Source: Chromera velia
Lineage: Eukaryota; Sar; Chromeraceae
Direction: 5' to 3'
Length of the DNA: 22,249 nt
Assembly: GCA_018398765.1 (NCBI GenBank)
Contig: JAHBMJ010005775.1
Location: 43,476-65,724 of the forward strand
Below the pieces are notes generated by a model. The model saw only the letters and a program-made list of their open reading frames with translations. It did no database searches and was not told the DNA's origin. Shown here piece after piece: positions 1 through 9,776 of this stretch. Each line of letters starts with the position of its first letter. Positions within the stretch are counted from its first letter, which is position 1. The position numbers and the translations under genes were made by a program.

Positions 1-263
1 CTTTTTTCCCCTACTCATTTTGTACAATGTATTTATTTATGACTTAATTAGTTTTATGACTATGACTATGATCGACGCGCCATCGTTATTTATATCTAGA
101 GCTAGATTAAGCTAGATCCAGAGCTATAGCTGGATACGTCTAACGTTAAGCAAGTTAAAAAAAAAACACTTGACGCTAGACTTCGTATAGATAATACGGT
201 AAATTTCATTTATTTCAAAAACTAATTTGAAGATATCTAGGAAAATATGCAAAACCCATACTA
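1..263. other. AT-rich intergenic DNA, left edge
   Basis: No coding signal is visible. The stretch is strongly AT-rich and has several short CTAG/AGCT-type palindromic words around positions 95-135. It ends at the TA dinucleotide (262-263) that flanks the first copy of the inverted-repeat element. Confidence 0.6.
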
Positions 264-639
264 CCGTATGTTCAATAATTCACCACAAAATTTCAAAAGA
301 TATAACTTTGCAACGATGAAGAGTTAGAAACTGAAACTTTTTGTGTGTAAACTCCCACTGATATACAACTAATCCTTGAAAAATATATCTATTGACATAG
401 CGAAGTCATAAGCAATCTTTTTTAATGCTTTGTGAAAAACTTAGGTTTTTTGTTTGGAAGTCCGATTTTGCATTTTTTTTTTTTCTGACTATCTAAAGAT
501 TGTGAAGCGCTCTGGAGAGCAAAAGTATGAATTCTAACCCCCGGCTGTATGTTTCTTTGTACGGCTATTTTAGAGCATCCTTTTTGAACATGTGAGATTT
601 TTTTGAAATTTTTTCAAACTCTATTTATTAAACATACGG
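264..639. mobile_element. MITE-like element, copy A
   Basis: This is a 376-bp non-coding unit whose ends are inverted repeats. The left end reads CCGTATGTTCAATAA, and the reverse complement of the right end reads CCGTATGTTTAATAA, so the termini match at 14 of 15 bases. A second copy lies exactly 950 bp downstream with no indels and 10 differences. The left flank is TA and the right flank is AA. Small size, terminal inverted repeats, no ORF and a TA flank are typical of miniature Tc1/mariner-type elements; assignment to that superfamily is inference. The AA right flank would mean one side of the TA duplication has mutated or that a neighbouring rearrangement occurred. Confidence 0.75.
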
Positions 640-1213
640 AATGCATGCTCGTAAAAAAATTAAAATAAAATGTTTTAACGTACATTCAGAGTTTCTTTCT
701 TATAAATAAAGGCAAACTACTCTTAGCTTTTATATATTATTAGAAAAGAATACTGGGGCACTTTTTTTTTAAAAAATGTGTTTTTAATTAAAATGACTAA
801 AAATGACTAAAATTATATACTGATCAGCATACATACCTAGATCGAATTCTTTTAAGATATTAGATCGCACTAAAAGGCTTAAAAGAAAGAAAAGTATCAT
901 AGTATGAAAAGATGTAATTGTTATATAGCGGGAAATTGTTTACAATCTGTTTGCAAGTCTGTGCTCATGTGAAGTTTAATCACTAAGGTGACGGTACCCT
1001 AATGCCTCTACCACCCGCTTTGCCCTTCCCTGGACCACCCCACAGATAGACCTAATATAACTCTCTTAGAGGGACTGGATCAGATGAATGATGCGATTTT
1101 GATACTGCAGGGTGCTCTTCTGCAGGCTGACAGCATGCATGCATGCAAGTTTTGACCGGTGCGCGGCCCCGTCTTGTCCCAGCGTGCGCTGAGGCCCGCT
1201 GCGGCCCAGTATA
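640..1213. other. Spacer between the two MITE-like copies
   Basis: The first part (640-970) is AT-rich with A/T runs and no coding signal. From about 975 the composition changes abruptly to GC-richer sequence, including a triple overlapping GCATGC run at 1133-1146 and a very GC-rich stretch near 1155-1208 just before copy B. I recognise no gene in it. A minus-strand frame is open across part of it but has no recognisable domain and runs into copy B, so I do not call it. Confidence 0.5.
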
Positions 1214-1589
1214 CCGTATGTTCAATAATTCACCACAAAATTTCAAAAGATATAACTTTGCAACGATGAAGAGTTAGAAACTGAAACTTTTTGTGTGTAA
1301 ACTCCCATTAATATACAACTAATCCTTGAAAAATATATCTATTGACACAACGGAGTCATAAGCAATCTTTTTTAATGCTTTGTGAAAAACTTAAGTTTTT
1401 TGTTTGGAAGTCCGATTTTGCATTTTTTTTTTTTCTGACTATCTAAAGATTGTGAAGCGCTCTAGAGAGCAAAAATATGAATTCCAACCCCCGGCTGTAT
1501 GTTTCTTTGTATGGCTATTTTAGAGCATCCTTTTTGAACATGTGAGATTTTTTTGAAATTTTTTCAAACTCTATTTATTAAACATACGG
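1214..1589. mobile_element. MITE-like element, copy B
   Basis: Second 376-bp copy of the element at 264-639, in the same orientation. It has the same inverted-repeat ends and is flanked by TA on both sides (1212-1213 and 1590-1591), as expected of a TA target-site duplication. Identity to copy A is 366/376. All 10 differences are transitions. No transposase is encoded, so the element would be non-autonomous. Confidence 0.78.
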
Positions 1590-2154
1590 TAGATTGGGTA
1601 ACTTAGGCCTGTATATGGACTACCAGAACTATACATCAAAATTAAATCTTTTACGTAATATAGGTGGTTAGGGCTAACTCAACCTAGCGCTAAACCAATC
1701 AATCAATTGACCTAGAGCTATCACTGAACAAGGCCTTTTGAGAGGTGATCCTACAGAGGTGATCGTATTTAAATGCATTCACAGTTTTTTTTTTAGGTTT
1801 TTTTACATGTTTTTCAACATTCTAATTGAATTTAACATCAATTTACTCCTAATGAATTGGGAGTTGAATTGGGTGTCGAATTGGTAGTACTACCAATTTT
1901 TTACCGCCAGTAACTCCCAATTTTAAAAAATTGGTACCTAGTCTAGTGAAAGAAGTATATGGAGTTTGAAGCTAAAATTTTATGTAGGGGCTAGACAGGG
2001 GCTCACTAGTCTCTAGCCGCAGTCATTAGACTCTAATTCATTACTAAGAACAAATTCTATGAACACTTAGAGTCACCTAAAAATTGGGAAGAAAGACGAC
2101 ATACTGAGGTCGACTTTGAAGTCGGACTTCGAGTGAGACAAAGTCTGTAAGGAG
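1590..2154. other. AT-rich intergenic DNA with palindrome cluster
   Basis: No coding signal. The notable content is a nested inverted repeat at 1855-1922, listed separately, followed by another near-palindromic CCAATTTT/AAAATTGG-type stretch at about 1916-1933. Confidence 0.5.
1855..1922. repeat. Nested palindrome
   Basis: An 18-bp perfect palindrome, ATTGGTAGTACTACCAAT, lies at 1880-1897. It is enclosed by an 11-bp perfect inverted repeat, AATTGGGAGTT at 1855-1865 and its complement at 1912-1922. The whole could extrude as a cruciform or fold as a two-tier hairpin in RNA. It may be a terminus of an unrecognised element; no function is assigned. Confidence 0.7.
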
Positions 2155-2212
2155 CCTGCTCTCTCCTCTTCTTTCTCCTCTTCTTCTTTCTTTTCTTCCT
2201 CTTTTTTGTCCT
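2155..2212. repeat. Polypyrimidine tract
   Basis: Almost pure CT sequence made of TCTTCC/TTTCTC-type units, within otherwise non-coding DNA. The rest of 2213-2960 is AT-rich to mixed with no supported gene. It includes a short GGTGTA/TACACC hairpin near 2825 and a CACCAG repeat near 2881-2896. Confidence 0.55.
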
Positions 2213-2964
2213 CCGTTGTCATTTTATGTGGGGGGGTGAGCTAGGGGGTGAGTGAAGAAGAGAGCTAGGGTATGATGGGGCTGGGCTCTGAGCCTTGAGA
2301 TCAAGCCCTCACTTATCCTCACTTGCCCTTGCTCAGAGGAAAAATGCAAATTAAAAAAAGCCTTCTTTTGTTTTATTCTTTCTTCTTTTTCTTTTTTATG
2401 AAAATGTACCATTTGTGGTTGCTTTCTTCATGAGTTTGCTCCAAAGGGGCATCATGCAGTTTGAAGGTTTTATGAACCGTATAGGGACAGAACTGGACTA
2501 CAGTGCAGCACACAACTGGCGCCAAACATATTCAAACATTGGACAGCTGAAAAACGTTGCTTAAATTGAGAAAAGAAACTCAGAAAGAGACCGAAGTTAT
2601 GAGACAGTCAAAGACATATAGTCTTTAATTGTCATATTTTTTATTTTTGCTTTTTATCGCCTTTTCACTGATATTTCTAGTGATATTTTAAGTTGTTTCA
2701 TATAGTAAAAATCAATGTAGCAAATCTATATCATAAAAAGCTTTTAGGCCTTCATTGAGGCGCCTTTTGGCCGTTAAAAACACTAGAAATCAACCCTAAA
2801 ATCCTAGCTTTTATAGGGTAAACGGTGTACCTTATTTTACACCTGTTTTGCACTTGATTTAAGGTGCAAACTTGTTTTTGCACCAGCACCAGCACCTTAT
2901 GCACCTTTTCTCAGCCTTAGTATATGGGTATGTCTATATGTTTGTGTACGTCTGTATGTGTTAC

Positions 2965-3137
2965 AGTGTGTGTGTGTGTGTGTGTGTATGTATGTGTGTG
3001 TATATATATGTGTGTGTGTGTGTGTGTATGTGTGTGTGTGTATGTATGTGTATGAGTGTGTATATATGTGTGTGTGTGTGTGTGTGTATGTGTGTGTGTA
3101 GGTGTGTAGGTGTAGGTGTAGGTGTGTAGGTGTGTTC
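2965..3137. repeat. Long TG/TA microsatellite
   Basis: About 170 bp of (TG)n interrupted by TATG and TATATA units and ending in GTAGG-type units. The open frames over it on both strands (Cys/Val-rich on plus, Thr/His-rich on minus) are products of the repeat and not genes. It sits between the AT-rich left arm and the 3' flank of the minus-strand ATPase gene. Confidence 0.9.
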
Positions 3138-4602
3138 ATGTTTATGTCTATGTTTGTGTTTGTTGTTTACATGCATCAATGTTTCGATTTATATGGTCGT
3201 TCGCGGAGACGCCAGAAGCGAAAATAGAGTATGTACACGCGCGGATGCAACATAATTTGATTAATCAGTGTATTCGTCCATGTTGGTGTCTGATCAGAAA
3301 GATGGAATTGACCAAGTCATTCCTTCTTTTAGCGAAGTGGTGCTTGTCAATCAGTCTTCCTAGAAACAAACGACCATAAAATCATGTCAGCGTACTGAAG
3401 ACTACTTGAATCTAAAAGACTACAATTTTTAGTGTAAAAACTAGAATAATATAATTTCAAATTCTAGTAGTCTAGAAAACTTAGCTAGCTGGTAAGGCCT
3501 TACATATATATACTTTATACTTTGTAGTGCATGGCTTCTCTGCATGCACCCAGCTAGCCCTGCACCATGCATATTAAACTCATTCTCAAAGATCTTTCCC
3601 TCTCCATCATTCACTCCCGTCGTCTAGCCCGTCGTGAGGCTTGCAAGGCTCGTTCACGGTTGGAAGGCACGGAAGAATCAGAGGAGAGATTATCAAAACA
3701 TTGAAGGACTGTCCTTCAAACTGAGCGGCTCCTGCATGCATCTAGCTCTCGACTTACTTCCAATATGCATGAATGCAGGATCACGGGTCCTGTCCACCGT
3801 ACACGGTCAGGTTGAACCTCCCTCCCACTCATCGCCCTGATCCTTTCATGAATCAAAATTGTCTATGCTGCAAGCAACTTTCAACACAAATTCAGCCGAT
3901 GCAACTCAACAAAACCAAGGACACATTTGTAACCTTCTTTTGAAACTCTCATTGAACCTACTTATTGTAGCAGGAACAGCCCCCCCTATTCAATTTCTGT
4001 CTTCAATCCCCTTGTCACTTGAAGACCAGCACATATTCTCAAACCAACACGGCGAAGGGTAGCTAGCTCACCTCACGGGAGTCGATCAAGTCTTGACACA
4101 CGTTGCATGCAGAAGACACACATGCAGACAAAGCTCGAAAGAGAGAGAAAGACATGAAATACAGACACTGACAGGCACGATAACAGACTAGCTGAAAAGT
4201 CAATCTCCTTCACGACCGACCCATCCATCAAGAGACTTACCACGCCAACACGGAGGTGCGCAGGGAAGAAAGGAAGGAAGGGAGGCAGGCAGGAAGAAAG
4301 AAAGCGCAACACAGAGAAACAGCGACAAGACAGAACAGAAGAGACGCACGAACACATGATTTATCTTTGACCCTTTTTTGCTTGTTTGTTCCCCTTTGCA
4401 CGTCACCAGTTGAACAGACAGTCATGAAGAAGCACATGCAGGCACGCAAAATCCCTTCGCACCCCACCCCCCATCCCTCCACAAGATTTTGTTTGCTCCT
4501 TAAATGTCTGTCGGCGTTCCATTCACTGATCAGTCAGCATATCCATTCACTGATCAGTCAGCATACCATTTGAGAAAAACAAAAAAAAAACCTTCATTCG
4601 AT
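3138..4602 (-). other. 3' flank of the P-type ATPase gene
   Basis: I find no supported coding region here. On the minus strand it begins directly after the ATPase stop codon, so its right part should hold the 3' untranslated region, but I see no decisive polyadenylation signal. The plus strand is purine-rich at about 4256-4345 (GGAAG/GAAAG units), so the sense strand of the ATPase transcript would be pyrimidine-rich there, like many introns of this window; a 3'-UTR intron or longer pyrimidine tract is possible but unproven. Several GCATGC words occur (3543, 3735, 4104). Confidence 0.45.
4518..4565. repeat. 24-bp perfect tandem duplication
   Basis: Two identical 24-bp units, 4518-4541 and 4542-4565, each containing the palindrome ACTGATCAGT. 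They lie 38 bp downstream of the ATPase stop codon, so they are probably in its 3' UTR. The palindrome gives each unit a short hairpin. Confidence 0.85.
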
Positions 4603-5304
4603 TCAGGCCCCCCTCTTCCCGTACAGGAAGGGACCCGTTCCTCCCACACCTTCAAACTGCTGAACCCCCTCAAAATTGGTCGGCCGCCGTCCACCCTCAC
4701 CTCTGGCGGCGTTGTCAAGATCATCGAAGAAATCGATGTCCCTCCCCCCCTCGTTTTCTCCCTCTTCGTCAGTCGTACCGACTATTTTGGAGAAAACTGA
4801 ATCAACATCGTCATCCGCTGTGTCTTCAGATGAGGGGGTCAGCTGCTGAATCTTTTCAAGCGATGTCTTTGTCCCCCCCCCAATCACTTCAGGAGCAACA
4901 TCTAGCCCAGACTCTAAGTCAAGGATATTGGTAGGAACCACTTCGACCGACCTCTGGTTTTTCAGACAGCAACAACAGCGACGAGCGACAAAAGGGAGAA
5001 CCCCTGTGGCAGTCACCCACTTCAAGAAATCGGTGGTGAGGAAGGCCAAGATAGAGTAAAACCAGACAACCCCCCCCTTTTCCCAACCACAGCCCGACAT
5101 GGGAGCACCGCCCCCCAGCCGAGCGCCCGCAGGCCACAGAACTGCCACCAGAGTGGATGTCAGCAGAGCACAGCCCATAACCACGAGCACCGGGAGGGAG
5201 GCACCCCGCGTGCAGAGGTCTATAACTGCAAGCCTCTTTGTGCGAGCTGAGAGGAAGTTCAGCTGAAGGAAAATGGAGAGATTCAAGAAGAAACAAGCGC
5301 GCAC
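4603..5304 (-). CDS. ATPase last exon: TM region end and acidic tail
   Basis: Residues 796-1028. It follows a GCAG acceptor and opens with VRACFFLNLSIFLQLNF, matching the family's TM9 region, followed by a TM10-like segment LPVLVVMGCALLTSTLVAV. A cluster of cysteines (RRCCCCL) follows the last helices and could be a palmitoylation site. The tail is acidic (for example DEEGENEGGRDIDFFDDL) and ends GKRGA. It does not end in the plant YTV-type 14-3-3-binding motif. Tail function cannot be read from sequence alone. Confidence 0.88.
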   Translation of the reverse strand: MRACFFLNLSIFLQLNFLSARTKRLAVIDLCTRGASLPVLVVMGCALLTSTLVAVLWPAGARLGGGAPMSGCGWEKGGVVWFYSILAFLTTDFLKWVTATGVLPFVARRCCCCLKNQRSVEVVPTNILDLESGLDVAPEVIGGGTKTSLEKIQQLTPSSEDTADDDVDSVFSKIVGTTDEEGENEGGRDIDFFDDLDNAARGEGGRRPTNFEGVQQFEGVGGTGPFLYGKRGA

Positions 5305-8300
5305 CTGCAAGACAGAGAAATGAAGCAGTCAGTCTTCAAGAAACTCCAAGACTTCAGTGCTTTCTACAAGAGAAAAAGCGCGGCAAACAAGGAACGATGA
5401 ATTCAAAGAAGACAGAAAGAGCAGAGGGACGGGGCGCTCGAACAGACAGACAGACTGCCATCCGACTCAGAAACAAACGAAAGTAGACTCTCCCGAGTTC
5501 AGTAGAGAACATAAATGATCATCGGGTATGAATGAGCAGGTGTGTAGGAGATCTGAGTCAGTCGCTCTGTGCATCGCCACACAATTGTCGCGCTCTCATG
5601 TGATGGTGTCTGCCTCTCTCTCACCTCTGGGGTATCCGGCTCTTGGATGTGCCAGCCAGGCCACCAGCTGGAGTTGCCTGGAATCGAGCAGAAGAGCATC
5701 AGGAAGGAGAGGATCGCGGAGGAGAGACCGATCAGAAGCCCAACGGCCGTCGAGCTCGCAGTCTGCCAGGTCAGAGGCTTTTCAGACTTTGGCACCTTGT
5801 CAGTGCCTGAAGTCATGAGGGTGAAGTCATTCACACACGCGAGGAGCACAAGAGTCCAGATGGGCATGTCAAAATTGTCGTGCATCGAGGCGGCGAAGTA
5901 CGCAATGGCAATCACGCACGAGGAAGCGACTCGGTAAATTACGTACGCCTCGACTCTGAGGAAAATCTGCCGCGACACTTCGAGAGCGGTAACAATAGGG
6001 GCCAGCCCCTCTCCGAGAAGGAGAATGTCAGAAGCAGCCTTGGCTGCCTCTGTAGCCCCCTTGACAGCAACGCCCACGGTGGCAAGCTTCAGGGCGGGTG
6101 CGTCATTGACCCCATCCCCCGTCATGCCGACCTGGCGGCCTGTTGACGCTAGGGCTTTCACGACTCGAAACTTGTGCTCTGGAAACACCCCTGCCAACCC
6201 GTCTGCATTCACACACGCATGCGCAAGCGCATCGTCCACTGCCCCCGCGTCTCCATCCACCCCCCCATGCTCTTCCCAAAATTCAACCCCCTTAATGTCT
6301 GAACCCATACCCAGTCTCTTGGCAGTCTCTATAGCAATCGCCCTCTGATCCCCTGTGATCATCTTGACCTCTACACCCAGCCGCCTGGCAGACTCGATCG
6401 TTTGCGCACTGTCAGAACGGGGGGGGTCAGAAATGCAAAGAAAACCGACGAGCCGCCATGCTTCAGCCTCTTGGCTTGCAGGCGCACCTGTTTTGGGGAT
6501 GTGCCTCTTGTTTGCTGGGGTGGTGGCAGGACGCACGCACACCCCGAGGGTTCTGAGACCGCGTGAGGCTTTCTCATTGATGAGAGTATTCAAACGAGCA
6601 CTCATCACAGCGTCACCCTCACACACCATGTCACGAACAATATGTGGGGCTCCCTTTGCTATTTGAATGTGTTGACCTTCCGGGGTCACTGCCGTGGCAA
6701 TGGCCCGCTTGCTGACAGGGTCAAACGGAATGAAGTCAGTTACTGTGATGGCCTGCCTTTTTTCTTCGTCTGCAGACTCAACAATGGCAGTGTCAAGGGG
6801 ATCTCTGTCAAGACGCGCAGTCGCAACGCTTGCCAAGACCAGCAACTCCTCTGTGGAGACGCCCTCCTCTGGGGCGCACTCCTCCTTGTCGATCAACAGC
6901 TTATTCGCTGTCAGCGTGCCTGTCTTGTCAGAGCAGAGCACAGAGAGCCCTGCCATTTCCTCGATGGCAGAAAGCCGGGAGACCACTGCCTGCTCAGCAG
7001 CCATCCTACGTGCCCCCAATGCCAGCACAGAAGTCACGACCACAGGCATTGCTGCGGGGACGACGGAGGCCAGGATGATGGCTGAGACCTTCAAGCAGAG
7101 AAAGAATCCCTGCACGTCTCGGGTGTTGTTGGGGGAGGTCCACAGCTTGAACCAGATCGCGACCGCAAAGATGAATCCAACCAAAGTGATAATCCTGCAA
7201 ACAACATGAGCATGTCAGTATTGAATGGATACTCGGAACAAGAATCCCCGGTTCAGAGGCAACACAGACAGAAGTCCAAAGAGAAATCCGTCCATGGGAC
7301 GCGCAAGGGAGTCAGGGCAGGCAAACACAAGAGCAGCGGGAGTGAGGGACACGCGAAGGGAGGGATTCATGGCAGGCAGACACAAAAAAAAACGCATGGC
7401 GTAAACAGACTCATTATTTCGATTAGCGGCAGAGACTCACTCACTTGGCTATTTTGGCGAGAACAGTGCGAAGTGAATGCCTGTCCTTATCTGAATCAGG
7501 ACCGCAAGCGCGCCCGACGAGAAGAATAGCCTTGCCAAGGAACGATCGTTCACCAGTTTGCGTCACCCTCACGAGCGCCTCGCCCCTGACGACAGTTGCA
7601 CCTGCCATGACGCTCTGCCCAGCCCACTTGCATGCCGGGAGAGATTCCCCTGCACGCACAAGCAGATAGATCAATGAATGAAATGAAAAACTATACACGG
7701 CACGATAGGCAAACAAGACGCACACCTGCTCACCCATCCAGACGCCGGCGAGCCCCTTCGCCCACCCCCCCTTCAACACACGCGCGCGCACACTCACACA
7801 CACACACAAGCACACATTCTCTCTCTCCCTGTGTGAGAGAGAGAGAGAGAGTCGATCGAACAAAAGATCCAACAAACAAACCAGAGCGAGGTGGAGTCCA
7901 ATGGACTGAAAGAGGAGATGAGCAGGGAAAAAGGGAGGAACAACGAGCAGGAATCAGAAAGAGTGAGAGATGGAGAGAACAAGCGAGAAAGAGGTGGAGG
8001 GGTAACGATGAGAGAGAGAAAGAGAGAGTGAAAAGTTACAGACACATCCCCAAAGGACACAGTGCCTCAAAAAGGCGAAGAGAACAAACGGAATGGAGAT
8101 CTGACAAAAAAAAAAGCTCAGCAGAGACTTTGAGGTCTTCTCTCTCCCTCCCTCCCTCCCTGTAGGGCCACTCCAATTGCCCACCCAATTATTTACCTGT
8201 GAGTGCGGACTCGTCCAGGTCGAGGGAGTCTCTCTGAGGATCACCCAGGACAATGGCATCCGCAGGGACTCGAGCTCCGGGCTTCAGACTCAACTGAATG

Positions 8301-9776
8301 CACCGAGGGCGGAAAGGAGGGACATATTAATATTCTTTCAGCGAGAAACGATGCATGGATCCATGGGAGAACCACTTCACTTAAACAGAGGAACGAGTCT
8401 GATGCATGAATGACCTTGAATTCAAGACAAACAAACACCTCGAGAGATGCGTTGCCGAGAGAAAAAACATCCGCCAGTCTCCGCCTTCCCTGTGCCTCTC
8501 TCTCTCTCTCCCCCTCCCGCCCTCCCCCCCTCCCCCTGTGCCTGCTTTTCTTTCCAATGATCCCATTATTTTTTGAATGACCCAAGTTGTCTCTCGATAC
8601 AAGCCGACAAACTCCATCTTCTGGTGGCTATTTGCTCAGTGGGGAGCGGACGGGGTCCACGACATGTCGGCTCGATGCTCAGAGAATTCTTAGCTGTCGA
8701 TGATGAACATGCCAGACTCCTGATCGAATCGATGCATTGACTGACTGACTGACTCACTGACCAGATCTGCTGGGACAATCTCTCGGGCCGGGATAGATTC
8801 CCAGTTCCCATCTCGCTTGCAGTAGGCAGAGGGCGCAGCCATCGCTTCCATTGCTTGCTGCAAGGATTCACGCAGACAGGCCCGTAAGAGAAGGCGCATC
8901 AATCAAGGCTTGCATGACGGATGGCGATGTGTCAGAGAGCAGTTCTGATATTACTGTCGAAGTAAGAAGAAGGGAGCGGAAGCGGACACACAGGAAAGGG
9001 AGACGGGAGCTAAAGTGCATACACGCAAGGGGCATTCTGATGCGCGGTACAACAAAATGAGATTGGACAAGAAATGAGATGGAAAAAAGCGATACCAAAC
9101 TTCATCTAGGCGTATAAAAGCAAAAGGAGGTCTGCAAAATTGACAACTGCTCTTTGCGCGTTTCTTTCGCTGAAAAAGTCGGCGAAGACGACCAGGTTCA
9201 CCAAAAACAGGAGACAGCCAAAGGAAATCCAGTCGCATCTCCCAGACCTATCGGGAACAGATGCCGACAAAAGCGCAGCAAAAAGCAGAATCAGAGGCAC
9301 AAGTCCCAGGTAGCGACGCGCAATCTGACGCCACACCGGCTCGTCTTTGGCACACACCTGCATGCACGCACGCACAAAAAAAAAGCCATAAAAGCCTGAA
9401 TACTGTACACAAAAAGAAAGGATGCGGAAAGGAGAACAGAGTCACAAATGAAGACGAATCCCTGGGTACCTCCCATTCCAAGCAAATGATCTGTACATCC
9501 CAACTATACAGGCAATTCAATGTGCGCACATAGAACCGGCCGGACAGTGTACCACATCTAGCACTGACTGACTTCATTGAATCCGAACCTCTCCAGCTGT
9601 GCTTGTGCCTCACTAGAGCTCAAACCCCTCTCCGAGCTCCAATCAAGAAAGGAACTTGGAGAAAGAGAGGCATCGGGTGCTTCAGCTCGAAGTTTGCCGC
9701 CCATGGATTCTGTACGTGATTCTTGCACTTCAACGTCCTTTCCCTGACGAGGAGCAGCAGATGGGGCCGTCGACAT
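4603..9776 (-). CDS. Plasma-membrane-type P3A H+-ATPase, 7 exons
   Basis: Joined exons, in transcript order: 9776-9573, 9357-9145, 8857-8762, 8293-8197, 7649-7445, 7194-5625, 5304-4603; total 3087 nt, 1028 residues. It is predicted to pump H+ out across the plasma membrane using ATP. Landmarks: two hydrophobic helices around residues 88-135 (TM1-2); A-domain TGES at 203-206; TM4 with VVPAAMPVVV; phosphorylation motif SDKTGT with Asp361; nucleotide-domain KGAP at 452; DPPR at 528; TGD at 552; TGDGVNDAP around 630-638; TM6 VND with Asp728, the position of the essential carboxylate in P3A pumps; further helices, then an acidic C-terminal tail. The M4 and SDKTGTLTANK signatures separate it from Ca2+ and Na+/K+ pumps. 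TM5 reads VIYRVASS, as I recall for protist pumps, and lacks the Arg seen mid-TM5 in plants. The ATG is the first in frame after a stop at 9894-9896. The weakest junction is the donor at 9144 (GTCAAT), chosen by alignment. H+ specificity is inferred from family. Confidence 0.93.
5305..5624 (-). other. ATPase intron 6
   Basis: 320 nt, donor GTGAGA, acceptor TTGCAG, phase 0. No repeat array at the donor beyond GA-rich sequence. Nothing else is recognised inside. Confidence 0.85.
7650..8196 (-). other. ATPase intron 4, microsatellite-rich
   Basis: 547 nt, donor GTAAAT, acceptor GTGCAG, phase 1; it splits the Gly codon of the TGES loop. On the plus strand it contains (CA)n at about 7787-7815, (CT)n at 7818-7829, a short GTGTG link and (GA)n at 7835-7851, then a long purine-rich stretch (7900-8030) and a CT/CCCT run at 8139-8161. 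No coding potential is supported. Confidence 0.85.
8294..8761 (-). other. ATPase intron 3 with donor array
   Basis: 468 nt, phase 0, acceptor ATTCAG. Read 5' to 3' on the minus strand it opens with six consecutive GTNN units (GTCA GTGA GTCA GTCA GTCA GTCA). The plus strand has a CT/C-rich run at about 8496-8539. The flanking exons give a continuous DLLSLKPG A-domain segment, which fixes both splice sites. Confidence 0.85.

Noticed and set aside
264-1589. Interpretation of the two 376-bp repeats as LTRs of one retrotransposon
   Set aside because: They have inverted-repeat ends rather than TG...CA ends, the 574-bp spacer has no polymerase or gag-like coding, and copy B has its own TA flanks.
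2872-3179. Cys/Val-rich and Thr/His-rich frames on both strands
   Set aside because: They are translations of the TG/CA microsatellite.
4073-4482. Possible exons of another minus-strand gene downstream of the ATPase
   Set aside because: Frames there are Ser/Leu/Cys-rich from a pyrimidine-rich minus strand, and I found no phase-consistent GT-AG pair or conserved motif.
6694-7209. 171-codon plus-strand frame
   Set aside because: It is antisense to the conserved ATPase exon 5625-7194, which has all family motifs; the plus-strand product has no recognisable domain.
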